Positions 1 through 14,400 of a stretch of 64,000 nt of DNA are shown here, one piece after another. The stretch's first letter is position 1. Each line of letters starts with the position of its first letter. Location: assembly GCA_031213475.1 (NCBI GenBank), contig JARUPZ010000030.1, positions 310,001 to 374,000 of the forward strand, in the 5' to 3' direction. Position numbers and translations under genes: made by a program. The notes under the pieces were generated by a model, which worked only from the letters and a program-made list of their open reading frames with translations, did no database searches and had not been told where the DNA came from. The stretch comes from Nereocystis luetkeana. Taxonomy: Eukaryota > Sar > Phaeophyceae > Laminariales > Laminariaceae.

Positions 1-3000
1 GCTTGCCCTGCAGGAGAGTGCCGACGCCGTCAGATATGACACAGCATGCAAGCGGTGGCGGGGGGGGCAGCGGGGAGTGTTTTTTTTTCCCCCTTCAAAT
101 ATCAAATCGAAAGGCACATACCCCTCAGCTGCTGTGGGATTGAGAATTTCGTCGAAGCTGTACGTGAGTGATCCTGCCGTGGTTCGGTGTTTGCAAGGTC
201 GTCTTGTTGTAGCCAGATGTCGACGACGACGCGCTTGACTTCTCTGACCCTCTTTATTGTTGTTGCTGCTGCTGTCGTTGCTGTCGTTGCTGTCGTTGCT
301 ATTGTTGTTATTTTTGGTCCTCTTTTCTGTCGCTCGAAGGAAGAACGAGCTCCTGAAGCCTGCGGTCGGCAATGCTTAACACGATATCGTGCTTGCGCTG
401 GCCGAGGCGAGACGAGAAAATTACGTGTTTCATACGTTGCACAATATGTACCGGTACATGGTCTACACGGCCGGACGTGCTATTGTTAAGCATCTCTTCG
501 CTAATTTGTTTGGACCATGACAGGGTCACACACGTAAAAAACAATGCACTTCACGCGACAGTCGCCGCCGTAGGTGGTAATCCGCCTCGTAGATGCGCGA
601 CAATACCCACGGCAGACCACAGGTATCTCTTCGTCGCACGATATGCTCCTCCCTTACAACGTGGTGGAGGGGGGAGGGGTGGGAAGGGTGGGCGCATAAA
701 TAAACTCCAGGGGCGTCAAAAAGGTGCAGAGCCAAGCGCCCCATGCCCACCCCTCCCTGCGTCTCCGCGTCTCCCTCCCCTTTCTGAAGGGGATTCAGGG
801 CCTCTTTTTTCCGTGCGTGTTATTCTTCCACATAGGGTTAGGGAAAAATATGTCGGTTGACGGTTCTCTTGTCCCTTGACGGATATCCGACATGGGGATA
901 TGTCAAGGACAGCCGTCGAGTACGTCGAGAAACGACGTCGAGGACAGCCGTCAACGAAAGCCGCCAAGGAACTCTTCACGCTAAAACTGGTACCATATTA
1001 AGTTTCGAGAGGCCTTGACGGGGCCAGACCTAGATCTAGACCCGTTAATCAACCGACGTATTCTTTTGTGTGTGGGAGGAAATACAGATTATAAAAAAAA
1101 CTATACGTAGGTGTAAGTGCGCGAAGCACTATTATACAAGAACACGTACGTTTGAATCTTTGTTTACATACTGGTGTACTGCTTTACGTGCAGTAGGCCG
1201 AACCTGCTTGCCCATGACGAGCATGTTGGCGCGCCGCAGGTGCTTGTTGGCCGACTTGCTGTTGAGCGCGCCCTCCAGAAACGACGCCACCCCCGTCGCC
1301 ACGGCGTTTCGATCGAGGTTGCTCGCCTCCGTCTGCTCGAAATGCGCACCACCAGACACACACAGAGGGAACCATAAACAAGAACAATACACGAAAATCT
1401 TCCTCGGTTTGGAGTCAACCCCCCCCCCGCCCCCCCCCCCCCCCCCCTTATGGTCATACGACTACGACCATGCATGAGATCGAGTACACCCCCCTCCCCC
1501 CCCCCCCCCCCCCCCCCCCCGCCCCCCCATAAGGTGGTCTGAGCGAGGCGGTTTGCCGGTACAAGGCGGTAAAAAAATCGCCTGGCGCGACCGGGGAGTT
1601 CCACTCGTAACCTAGAGGTACGTTGCACACCACCACCGCCTTACCGGGGGACCCCTGCTGTGTACCACTCTATGGTCGGCAGTATAAGGAGCGTTTAGGC
1701 GCTGTTATGAAGACCAAGCGGTCCTTAACGTTTCCAATCGGGAGTGGAACACACATTGTAGTACCTCTATTGTGGCACGCTTTGCCCCCCTGGCGTCGCG
1801 CGATCGAGATTTTTTGCGCTTCGCCTGTTTGCGCACTACTCACCTCCTGCATCTCCAGCGTCTCGTTCCGCTGCCTGAGCGCCTCGCCCATGCTCCGCTC
1901 GAAGCGGCTGTCGCGCATGCCGGGAGGGAGGACGCGCACGTCCATCCCCGCCCCGTCCCCCTTGAGGCCCTTGGTCCGCCCCGCGAACAACCGGTGCAGG
2001 ACAGAGGGGGTGTCTGTCCATACGTCCAGGCATACATACATACAGATACGGTGTGGATGGGAGCGGGGTGAAACTCGGAAATAAAGGGGGCAGGAAGGAA
2101 GGAAAGAAGAAAAAAAAAGCAAGGAGGGGAGGAAGGTGTCGAAGAGGGGTGCTTTTTAAGAGGCGTGTGGAGGGGCGTACTCTTTCGTTGCTTAAGGGTG
2201 GGGGGGGGGGGGGTTCTATCAATATTTCAAAGTATTGCAGGCCCCACCCCCTGGTTTTAGTGTTTTTCTGTTTGGGAGATTTTGTTTTCTGGATGGTCTC
2301 CTTCTTTCGATGTGTTTCGCGAAGGTGAACCAGAGCGAAACTCGGGAGCAAAGAGAAGAAAGGAAGGAAGGAAGGTATCGAGTGGTACGACTGCTGTAGG
2401 GGGAGGGTACTATCACGGGGTGGGCATATGTAGTAAGAAGCAGAACCCACGATGGACCCAAAAACCATGTATCCCCCTATGTTTACACTACCTCATTTGG
2501 TTCTAACTACTGTAGCTTAGTGCGTTCCCCTCGTAACTATAGAACTGAACCTATCACGCCCCCGCCCCCCCCCCCCCAAGCCATAACGTGATTCATGCGG
2601 GGATTACTTCAGATCGTCTCCTTCGTGCACTTGAACTGCGCCATCATCTGGCCTTACAGCCATGCGTGACGGGAGTACCTCCCGCCCCCCCCCCCCCCCC
2701 CCTTCCCCCAGTTTATGTGTAATATATCCGGAAACAACGTAATGAGCGCCCAACTGTTGAAGGTGTCTCTGTTAGGAGTAGGAACGGTGCGTCAGTGGTC
2801 AAAGGACTAAGGCAAGCAAAACAATGCCCCCCCCCCCCCCCCCCCCCACCCGCCCCTACCCCCACACCACCGGTCCTCCCCCTTCCGCTTCACCGCGTGG
2901 TCGAGTCCACCTACCAGCCCCTTCCGTGACCGGCTCGCTTCCTGGTGGCACCCTAGCCGTGTTGATGCCGCTATGGTAGAATGCGTGCTGCGCAGCTGCC

Positions 3001-6000
3001 ACGGAATCAGCCGCCGGTTGTTCCGCGAGCAGCGTTTCCATGCTTCCATTCACACCCAGGAGACCACAATCCTCCATCACGCCTCGTACGCGTTCCTCGC
3101 ACGCTTCCAGAAGCTTGCATACGTCCTTAGGGTTTTGCAGGAGAGTATATGGATACATGCACATGGGAGAAGGGCGGGGGGGGGGGGGGGGGTACTCGAT
3201 AGGAGATATGTACTCGATCTCATGCGTGGCCATGGTCGTATGACCATAGACCCTCGCATACCTACAATGCCGGGACGGAGCATGTCGGGTTTTCACCGAC
3301 CAGGCAGACATTCATTGCTTGCTCCAAGCGCGAAGCGAAACCGTGAGGTGTTGGGCGAGTCGCATGAAGGTTGGGCTGCATCCTACTAAGAACCGCTCGA
3401 GAGGGGAACTTTGCAACGGAAGGCAGCTTCGAATGAATCGATTTTTTTTTTGTGGTGTGGCCACTCCCAGAGACAGCCATGGGTCTAATCTTCTCTGCCT
3501 CCTGGGTGACTCGCCATGTACACACTACGCTGTTAGGGGTATACACTTGCTCGCTGCCTGCCTAAGTTATTTCACCAATGAGCATGCATCCCTTGCGAGA
3601 CGGAGCACCGTTCCTGCTCGAAATAAAGGCACCTCTGACATTTTGGCCCTCATCACGTTTTGTTCCCCCACATATTACATAGGAAAATTTCGCTCATCTG
3701 ATCGCCTGACTGTTTCGCCCTTTGTGGCCACCGTCTGTCTCCTGGGATAGGGCGCTCAGCGAGCATGTTGTTTTGATGGTATACTAGTCGTGTAGTATTT
3801 AAACTTGTTTTTCTCGTTTCCTCGTTCTAGGTTTTGCAATTCGTCCGCTCGCGATGATGTTTACAGAGGGTCACCGTACAGATGCTACTGGTACGTGACG
3901 AAAGCAGACCCGAACAAGTTTCGTTCAAACGTGTGAATGATCGTGCGTGATAACTGGTTTCCCTGTTCATTCGACTAGCAAAAAAAAAAAACCAAAAGCT
4001 CTGCGACCGAGGCTTGGAGTAAAAACGTGTGCCGACGAGCGAGGATGCGCTCTCGCCGGAGCTTGTGCAGCAATATCGGCCTGCTGGGTTCGGTTCCCAG
4101 ACCCGCTACTAGCTGTGCGCATGTTTCCATCTATCTCTGGATGAGAGTCCAAAGTGGCGCTCATCTAGGGCATCCCCCGCCACAGCGCCAGGTTTAAGCG
4201 TGAGCACCGCATTCCACGTCACGCTATTCTTCCCCGCTTTTAGTAGCATGGTGCACGACATTCGGCGGTGGTAGCGGAACGGAGTCCGCTGGTTTTTACC
4301 CCGAACCCCGTCCTACCCATGTATCTCGCGTACCTCCGCTTTATCCACGGAGATCGCGTCTGCCAACCCCGAGCCAACCGGCTGCGCAGCTTCGTCGTGG
4401 TCGATGTCTCGGGGGTCTTCAGCCTCCCGCGTCGGCGCTACGGCTTCTGATGCGGCACCGTCTACGTTGCAAAGGAAACAGCAGAAGAAGGCCGGTACGA
4501 AAAAAACGGCGGAGTATGGTACACACGGTTATCACAAGGGTCGTGAACGAATTAGCAGCGCGCGCCACCCAGGTGATCTGCGTTGTCCTCGCCATCTCTT
4601 CAGAGCAGCAGGGTCTCTTCGCATGGCCTCGTTTGCAGCGAAGCAACATGTAGATAGGCAAAATATGTGTGTGTTCAAAACAAACTGATTGCTGATCTTT
4701 AAGGTCGTGCTTGTCTGTCGCTACCTCCCTCTCTCTCTCTGCCTCTCTATTACCCTTTCTCTCTCGAAATAGTCTTTAAGCTATTCGCCCGCACTTCGTC
4801 AGCGACGAGAGCGGAACTTTCTACGCATTGGCTAACATGTTTATATAGTGGTTTTATAAATACAAGAAGAAACAACAGGGCACTCCTACCGCAAGCATAT
4901 ACCTTGATCTGTGTCTTCAACACATGGAAAAAAAGTGTCTCCTGCCAACTTTATTCGTCGTGTTTGACGTTTTTAAGGCTAGCTGTTTTCTTCGAGGGAG
5001 AGAGCTGCTGACTTATTGTATGGCTCGTCGAGACTAATTAATTCATACTAACTCAGCTCTTTAATTTATGTATTTTACCCACTCCTTCCCTTTACACTTT
5101 GTATGTATGCTGTTCTTCTCCACAGGTAAACCAGGCCCATGACTTTCCGGCATACCAGCTATGCGTGCATATGATACGTATGTATTGTGTGTGAGCACAG
5201 CAGCATCTCTCACCGCGCAAGACGCCTCCTCCGCACGCCGTCGCCGACGACGCTGCCGTGGCCGTGTCGGTACCGCCATCTGCCACACAGGCCTCTTCCT
5301 CCCCATCGCCCCCCCACCCAACCACCGCCTCCGCTGCCGTTGCCGGTTCGTCCCCTCCCTCCGCCGCCGCGGCTGCTGCCGCCGCCACCGCTGCGGCCGC
5401 GGCCGTCGTCGCCGCCATGGCCTTTACTGCCTTGACCTGAAGCTGCCGGACGCGGTTCCTCGCCGGGATAAGCTTCCCGCCTTCGTCGTCCCATCGGACC
5501 ACGGAGTCTATGAGGTGTGCCAGGTGCAGGATGCCAGCCCTGAGGTTATTGAACTCTCCCCTCGCCTATTGGATGCGTACCAGGTGGGTAGGTAGGTAGG
5601 TGGGTAGGTGGGTAGATGGGGAGATGGGTGGGTGGGTAGGTGGGTAGGTGGGTAGGTGGGTAGGTGGGTAGGTAGGTAGGTAGGTAGGTAGGTGGGTAGG
5701 TAGGTCGGTGGGTGGGTAGGTAGGTAGGTGGGTGGGTGGGTGGGTGGGTGGGTAGGTGGGTAGGTGGGTAGGTAGGTAGGTAGGCAGGTAGGTGGGTAGG
5801 TAGGTAGATACGTGGATAGGTAGGTAGGTTGGTAGGTAGGTAGGTAGGTGGTGTTCAACAAATGTGCGAAGGGCGTTTGGAGGCGAAAGGGGGGGGAAGG
5901 GGAAGGGGAGGGGTAGGGGTAGGGGGAGAGGAATAGGGGCGAACGGGAGAGGGGGGCGGGGATGGCAAGGGGTGGGAGGGTTGTGATTTACCATTTTTAT

Positions 6001-8410
6001 CTTCTGGGAAAAGCAAAGGCACCAGGCAAGAGAGAGGGGGAATTTCTTTACAAAACCCCCCGACGCAGACATGGCAGACCGCAGTCGTTGCCAAGACAGT
6101 AGTTTATTAATAGCATACAACAAGGGCGAGGTTTTACGGCATGGATCATCAGGCTTTTCCTTCTGCTTGTGCGAAAGGATGGAATCATGGTTCTTCCATG
6201 TCTCTCTCTGGAAGTACCAACCCTCTTGAGTTGGACGCGCGCCGCAAAAAGGACGGGCCGACGTTTCGGCACGCCAGCAGTAAAAAAAGCAACAGCAACA
6301 CAACGGTGCGATGTTCACCTCCCCCACCTCTGTGCGTGGCTGCTAAAGTATACATAGCACAACAACCGGAAGTCTACAACCGGCGGCTATCGTTGCTACC
6401 CCTCCGCGCGTGCTTTTGGCTATAGGCGGTCGGCTGTTTGTTGTTGTCATAGACGCGTTCGACGATAGAGAGGTAGCAGCCAAATTTGTCACGGGCATAC
6501 CGTAAGTAACATCGTTCGTTTTTTACAAGCTGTTTTCGTCACAAGACGTGCGTGGGTAGGCCATGGAGATTGATTTATGACCGAGGTTAAGGGGGGTTTC
6601 TATCTTTTTTCTTGAAAAAAAAGCAAAAAACTCCGTTTTTGATTTGGAGGCGGGAACACATAGGACGTACGTGAGAGTTGCAAAAAAAGTCGGTTTCTGA
6701 TGTGATTTAGTATTGGTATAGAACTCCTTAAGCGAGGAAAAAAGAAAAAAGGAAGGAAGGAGCCTATTTTTTTTTCGCAAGGTGCGCCCCCTACCGCAGA
6801 TGCAAACGCCTCCACATCTATACCTTCAACGCCCTTCTTCTGCTCTGCGCCAAACGAATCTTCGCTTGGAACACCAAGTCGTCCAGGCGGCGCTGCTCCC
6901 GATGGAGGTTGCCGTTTTCGCTCGCAGACGGGCACGACGGGCTCGAGCCGCAGGGGGCCGTCGAGCAGCATGCCGTCGCCCCCGCCGCCACCGTTGCGTC
7001 GCCCGCGGAATGGCCACTGGTCCCCCCAGAGTCATCTTTGACCTATAGTGCCGGCATTGGAAGTAGGTGGTCGGTCCCCCATGGAGGGGTGTAAATGATA
7101 ATGTTGTGCCGGAGGATATACTATAGGAATAATAGATACATTGACTGCTCACGTTCGAGAGGGCGCGCGCGGGGCGGGGGGGGGTACTCATGTCATAAAT
7201 GGCCCTACAAAACTCTCACAATGTCAGGCCGGAGCACGTCGGGTTTTCGTCGACCAAGTACAAGTTTCCGGGGGGGGGGGTGAACGTATCGCCGTCTTGC
7301 GTAGGTTGTCGGTTTGTGTGAGTTGTTATCTTCGCAGCAGAGGCGGTTTTCCGTCCCGTTTGGGGTTTGATTAATACTTGCAGTGTCCATTTCAATATTA
7401 ACACGAGGAGAGGGTTAACTAAAGGTCGTACCATCGCCGCCGCCAGGCTCCCACCCCGCGCGTCTCCCCCCACTAGGCAATGTTGATGGCATTTTCTTGT
7501 ACACAGGGCGTGCCGCGCTAAATACTGCGATTGCGGAGGGTTTGCGTGCTTTCGCGAAGGGCAGATAAATGCGCCACACAAAAAAACGCTAGCAGGAGGA
7601 GCGAGGGATGGCGAGGGCGGAGGAATATTAGGAGGCGCTTCCGCTCGCTTCTCGCCTGTAGGTCCGATAAAACATGCCGACTCTCCTCCAACTCCACGCG
7701 AAGGCGCTCGACCACTGCCATAGAGACCTGCCCCTGGCTTTCGAGGTCTTCTTTTCTTGCGTCGGCGGCCTAGTCAAGAGGGGAAAATGGGCGGTGTCGT
7801 TGAGTCAGCCAGCAGCAAGTCGAGCAAAAAACATAGTCTAGGGGAAAAATTCTTGCGCGCGTCTCGGAGGTCAACGTTTATCGGATGGTCTTCATAGTTG
7901 GTGCTTGGAGTCAACTACTGCTGCTGCTGCTGCTACTGCTGCTGTGTCGGTGTGGCTCAAGAGCGAAAGCCGAGAATACTTTTCAAGAACGTTGCCGAAT
8001 CCGTCGGGGGCGCAATCGTTTTTTGCTATTGATAGTTTTTACACCAAGTATGCGTTACAGCGGTGCTGCACCTGACGATAAGTTACCTGCGTTGCAGTGC
8101 TTTCTGGGGGCTAGGGGGGGGCGTCACCATTGGGGTGATGGGTACCACATTATACGTATGACTAACGAATATATTCAAAGACACCGGCTGTTGGAGGGTC
8201 TCTCGCTTGGGGACTCGGGATCCCCCCCCCCCCCCCCTCCGTATCAGAACGGCGGCTCGGGCTAAACCATAGTCGCTGATTACTCGTACTCGCATTCGTC
8301 TACCCCTTGCTGACTTACGAAACTAGAACGCCGAATGAATTCACGGTGACATGCCGCCGCTCTACATATACTGCGAAATAGACACCACACTTCCTTTCGT
8401 TCGAGACCTT

Positions 8411-8441
<31 letters not shown>

Positions 8442-11400
8442 TGCATGCATCATTTCTATCTATCCTCGGCGGCATCGCGTTCGCTGTCGCACCTTGAACT
8501 TTTCCGTGATGTCGTCGATTTCTTCGGCGCCCGCGAGCATGGCAAGCTGCTCCAGCGCCTCTTCCAAGCAGCCCGCCTGCTGCATGCGTGCGAAGCGGCG
8601 GAGGGGGGCCGAGTTCGAATTTGACCGCAAGAAGAGACGAAATGAGATTTAAATATATATATATATATATTACGATCGGCTTAGCCAAGCTAGCGCAATC
8701 GGGCCCCCGTTGGTTTTGGTCTAGTTCACGGGGTAGAGGGGGAGGGGGCGGGGGAGGGGGGGGTCTGAGTTAACAGCGGTACCTACAGTGGATGGTGGAC
8801 CAATACTCCTCCGCATTATCTCTTTGGGTCGAAGGCTGTTCCTCACTCGACCTCTGCAGGTTTTGGTGGAGGGAGGGAGGGAGAGAGGGAGGGAGGGAGA
8901 TAATGTGTTTCACGGACATGGCGGGCTACACATCTGCGTCGGTAACAAAAAGACGCCGATGGCTTCCGTAAAATCGCAAAAATCGCGTACCTCAATACGC
9001 ACGTAGCGCGCTAGCGTGTTCGTATCGATCACGCCATATACATATTAAGGCGGGAAAAAACGGCCGTCTTCGTAAAATCACGCCTTCCTGTATGCACACG
9101 GTATTTGGACGGTAGCGCGCATCTCCAGATCTCGAGTTCGGAAATTGGCGCTGGAACAACTGTTCGAACTCCTGTTGTTTCGGCGTACAAAAAAAGCAGT
9201 TCAAAAATTGAGTCGAAGTCAGAAAATCGAGAAACAAAAAAATACCTTTTCTCTGTCCTCTTCGATAAGGCGGAGCCGGCTATCAGGAGGGTGCATCGTT
9301 TTCTTGTTCTTCTTCGTGGCAACGAGGGCAGTCAGCCCTACCGCCGGCATGCTGTTTTAGGTTTCGGCGGCAAAGCAAAAACACAAACATAAAACAAACA
9401 AAACGAACAAACAAAAACACACAGCGGCGGCGGGGAAAATAACTGAATGCAGGGATCGTTATCGATACACAGCAAGCGCTAGCCTTGAACGGGATGGGAT
9501 TGTCTACCAGAACCCCTTCGATACTGTTATTGATAACGTACTGGTACATGCTGAATACTGACGTGCCACACCTGGCCGAGAACTCAGTCTCCGTTTTTGA
9601 TACCCAACACACGTCAGGGTCGAAACGGGCTTTGTTAGCTTTCCCGGTCATAGCACGCAGGTTTTCAGTGGGGTGCTTGAAGGACGGACAACTTTTGTTT
9701 TGTTTTTGTCCGAAACAAAGAAAAAAGAGCAAAACGAGGCTCTGCCCGACTAAGGGATTGCAGACGTTTGCGTGCGGGCTCATGCTTCGGTAATTTTAGC
9801 AGAGGGGTGCGACATACTCTTCTCAGTCCGAGGCTCCTCTCATTTTTGAGGGACGTTCTATGTAGGAGTGTAAATCCCGCCCCCTCACGCCCCCCCCCAA
9901 AACAAAGGACGTCGTGAGAGAGAAAGTGAGAGTGTAGGTAAGACCCGACGAGCATTTCCATGGTTACGTATCTCGAAACCATACTAAACAAAGTACCACG
10001 ATTTACAAGATACACCCACGAATAACACTGTTGAAAAAAAAAAAACGGAATCTCTCGGCTGAGGAGCTTCGCTGGTAGCCAGAAAGATAATTCGGAAAAA
10101 AACGTGCCACCCGCATCGAAAGATAACACTGGCGATTGTATGTCTTAAGCGGCGAGCTGATGTCACTTTATCTCGAAAACAAAAAAGCAAGCAAAACCAG
10201 GCCGCCTACGCAAGGCTGCTATTTTTGACGTATAGTACAAAGCCAGGAAGCAGACCAGGCCGCCCGAATGTTTCCCCCGTTTTTACGCACGATACAGGCC
10301 AGTGTTCGCATTGGCCGCATCACCGAGCAGTCGACACATGTGCAGCGCCTTTTCGTTTCTTTTTTTCTTTCATGGTTGCGCGTTCTCTGCCGTGTACAGC
10401 AAAGGGAGGCAGTCGGGGTACCGTGCCTGTATCTACCGCCCCGCACCTGGATATTTCATGGCTAGGGGCGGCCGTATCGCGCGAGCTCAGGCTGCCGTCC
10501 ACGCGCATGGTGTCCTCCCTCGCCTTCAAGCCCCTCCGCTCGGACTTGGCGCTCTTCTCGATCTGGTCGCGTAGCTGTTCCGTGCGTGCGTTCACCTTTT
10601 CTCCACCGCGGAGACGGGAGACAGGGGGGGCAAAGGTGAAGAGGCGTTGAAACGAAATCAGCAAAGTCATCACACGTTCGATCTCTGTATGCTGCGCAAG
10701 GTCGGATGGCAAACACCGCAGTAATAACAATAGCAGCATTTCCCAGAGATAAGAAGCATACATATCTACAAGGGAACCCCATGCGCTGGTAGAAGCCGCG
10801 GTAAGAGTTCAAGCGTTTTCTCGCCTTTTGTCGGACGGCCTTCGTTCGCGCGAGCTGGGCCCGGAGGCTCTGGATGCCGAGGCGCTCGATGGCATCCTTC
10901 TGGAAGAGGAGGTCTTGGACCTTGCCCGCCAAGTCTGTGGTCTGTTGCTTCGACAGGAACACCTTTTTTTCAGGTTACAAGGGCCGGCCGGCGGGTGGGA
11001 GAGGGCGAGCTCCTTATTTGTAATATGGTTATCGTGAAAAAATCGATGCTGCCGTCTTCGGCTGTGTCGTTCTTAAGAAGCCACGTACGACAAAACTCTT
11101 ATTTTGCTAATTGCACCCTGCGATCGGCTTTTATCTTCAATATAAACAATCTCTGAAATGTAGAAATAGTCACTTTTTTCAGGAAGACAGAGACGAGTGG
11201 AGTGATTTTCGGGGGGGAAAAAGCCAACGGGGGTACATGCGTATGCACAACATGTAGCTTCGCGGCGCTAAACGCGAAACACGAGAGGGGGGGGGGGCGC
11301 GGGGGGGAAGGTCTCTCTGTCTCGAATGGTCAATCGGGGCATACCCTGTCCTGCCCCCACACCGCAACGACTCATAGTCACACTACACGCCACACATGGA

Positions 11401-14400
11401 TGGAGCGCCCGACCGACATCAGCCAACACTTTTTCCTGCCCACCTTGTTGCGTGCGCTGCCGTTACTAAACCAGGCACTAGTACATGGTCACGAGTGTGC
11501 ACGGGGCACCACGGACAGAACCTTAGCCATGCGGTACGTGTTGGGGACACTTTCAACAGTTTTAACAACATCCCAAGCATTTCCGATCGACGGGCAGGTA
11601 GATGACGACTTACAGCAGCGGATCATCTACTAAAGAGCCTAACCTGCTATTTTCAGCACCGTGCTATCTGGCAGGTCTTTTTTTGGGGTGGTGCTCCAAC
11701 ACTTTGTTGCCCTAGCATTTTCTGACTGGCGGGCCGGTAAATGCTAACCTGATGCTTTTGAAACCGTGCTACATGGCGACTACTTCAAACGCGTTTTAGC
11801 CCTGGGAAGCCTTTTCTGACTGACAGGCAGGTAGATCCTGACCTGATAGGTTTTAGAACCGTGCCATACGGCAGGTATTGCGGTACTCTTGTCACTTTCG
11901 AGCCCAGAATGTTCTCACTTGACGACGGGGGGGGGCGGGGGCTCCTCACCCATTGCATTTGCTTTTTCGATCCGATGTTGTATTTAGAACATCTTGCAGC
12001 ACGAGACACCCGAGAAGGAAACGGAAAAGATTATCCAGGCTGCGAGTTTCTACTTGTACAGGACACCTATCAACAAGACATGGAAAACAATACATGACCT
12101 CAAATGAATAAGAAACAGAAAATATGGTCCAGAGTGCGAATTTCTTGTTTTAGTTTGGAACCAAGGGGTGCACCCAGCACGAATTTTCAGGCACATACTT
12201 CTTGCGACGGCTCCCGAGTTTCTTTCATTTTTTTCCCCTCCCCCGTCAAATCTCAGCGTGCCTTTTTCATATAATTGTGCTCGATTTCTGATCATATCAG
12301 GCGCCCGGTGCTGGGTTACTCACGAGTTGTATTAGCTCATGTCCCTGGTATACACTTCACCAAGCCGACTGGTAGGTGAGGCGAAAACAGAGCTTCTGAA
12401 GCGAGGAAGGAGGTCTCGCAGATTAACAAAAAAAGGGTTGTAGGGGTGCTACTTACGAACGCACCCCTAAAGTACCGAAAGCACGCGCGCGCGTCGACGT
12501 TTACAGCACAGCAGTGCTTCACGAGGCGATGACGACGACCCCGTATACACCCCGCACCTGCTCCTCGAGGGCTCGAAGATGGCGGCTATCCTTCGGCGGG
12601 TTGTTGACGCACAGCTCGATTATCCGGCTGTAGAACGTGCCGACCCTCTCCAGCTCGGCGGTCGTCAGGCGCACCTTGGTGAAGCGTGCGTCCAGGGCCT
12701 TGATCATGTGCTCTCCCGCCATCGTTCGAGACGTTGTGTACGCGTCCTAAGGAGCGGAGAAGAGGGATTTGTTTTTCAACGTCAAAAACAAAGCAAGCAG
12801 GAGAAGAAGGAGGAGGAGAAGAAGAAGAAAAAGAAGTCGAAGAAGCACGACAGAGAGGGACGGTGGGAGGCGTGAGCGTTTCGTGTCCTGAGGAGCAAGC
12901 GCAAGTTTAACGCCACACACGCACGAAAAAGAAGCAGCATGATGCATTTCGCACGCGTCCTGATCGGGTTGAGCGCAGCAAGACAAAGAGGCGCGGTTAA
13001 GGGCGACGGTAGGGTTTTATGTGAGGGAATGGGAATGTGATAGCTTGTGTACGCGTCGTGAAGCAGTGAGCTGGGTTTAGCGAACACCAAGATAAAAGAA
13101 GACGCACGATCGAGAAAAACGGTATGAAGGGCGTGTCAGACGCTGTGTGTGCGTCCCGAGGAGCAGAGCAGGTTTAACGCAGACAGGAAGGTGGGAAAAC
13201 TGACCAACATAAACAAAACAAATGAGCGCTTGACCCCCAAAAGCACATACCGGCACACGTATACGTGCCCGCCCTCAGAGGGTTGCCCACCTGCGAATTC
13301 CGTTCCTCCACGTTGCGCTTCATGTCCACAAGCCTGTTTGTCTTCTGCATCACTTCTCGCTGTAGAGCATCATGGATCTGTCTCAGTTTGAGCGCCATGT
13401 CCTTTGCTTCTAGTACCCTGGGACACAGGAAGAGCCCGCCGTACAAGTGAAGAAATAGAGGGAACGATGTTTTTTGTCTGAAAACGAAAAAAACAACAAC
13501 AGGGAGCAAAACATTTCAAACCGACTTCCTTCAGAGGAGGGCAAAATCTGAACAAGGATCGCGAAAAAAGGTGCTTGCGTGTGTGCGCAGTATGTAGCCA
13601 CAACCAACTCATGTCTCCTCGCAGTGCTCTTCTCTGATCTTTTGCAACCGTAGCAGCCACTTTAGTGCATTACTTTAAAGTGTCGGCCATTTTTAGTTTT
13701 TCACCGCGGGAGTTGTTTCTCTGCCTCAAACCCCCTCAATCCCAAGGTTTGCTCCTCACATTTCTTCGTCGACCGACACCGGGAAGATGGTGACGCTGGT
13801 GGCGAGAAAACTTTCGGCCTCTACCAACGATGTTCCGGGCAAAGGAGACAACGGGTTGGTTCCTGCCAGCGTGCTAGTAACCTGCAGAGAAGAGCAAGCG
13901 GAGACCAATTATTAATAAGTGTAACCGCAGGCGTTCTACGATGGAGGCATCAAATTTGGGGGGGGGGGGGGGATAAGACTTTCTGAGCCATCACAGCGTC
14001 CTTACCGGGCGCCATTTATTTGAAGGATGAGTTCGTGGCTTGTGCTCTCTACTAGGTACATTGTGTTTGGGCATGATGCGCGTACACATACACGTACGAG
14101 ATGCGTGCAGTTTCAGTCCAATTCGTAAGGTTGTCTCTGTTGAGTTCCGCAGTATACCTTGTGGGGAAAGGTGGGTTGAACCTCCATCGCGGAACGCCTC
14201 AGCGTATACCTGGTACCTGGTAATGTATGGTACCCTGGTATATATAAATGCATGAAATCTGTGCTTCCAAAGACAATTTTCGACGAGACCCTCGATTCCA
14301 CAGCTGATGTTTGTTTGTTTACTTTTTACGAATGCACTTCGTGCACTTCTGGGGAATAGGGCCGAGCTAACAGACCGGCGTTTGCTTGCGGTGCCCTACA

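Larger units (their letters stand above)
1970..6823. other. 4.9 kb intron of the coiled-coil gene, repeat-rich
   Basis: This intron contains poly-C/poly-G runs (about 2206, 2562, 2684, 2824, 3176), a copy of the ~550 bp interspersed repeat (about 3176-3560), and the GGTA/GGTG microsatellite at 5582-5850. A purine-rich tract follows the microsatellite. No coding exon is recognised between 1970 and 6823. Confidence 0.5.

Noticed and set aside
4020-4110. tRNA-like GGTTCGGTTCCC box near 4090
   Set aside because: No acceptor stem or anticodon arm could be drawn at the right distance upstream.
5508-6327. Long minus-strand frames reading (YLPT)n
   Set aside because: They are pure translation of the GGTA/GGTG microsatellite and have no splice or start context.
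9120-9185. Possible extra coiled-coil exon with RTRDLEMRAT
   Set aside because: The only donors are poor (GTCCAA) and the exon is not needed if exon 10595 ends at its GC donor 10524.
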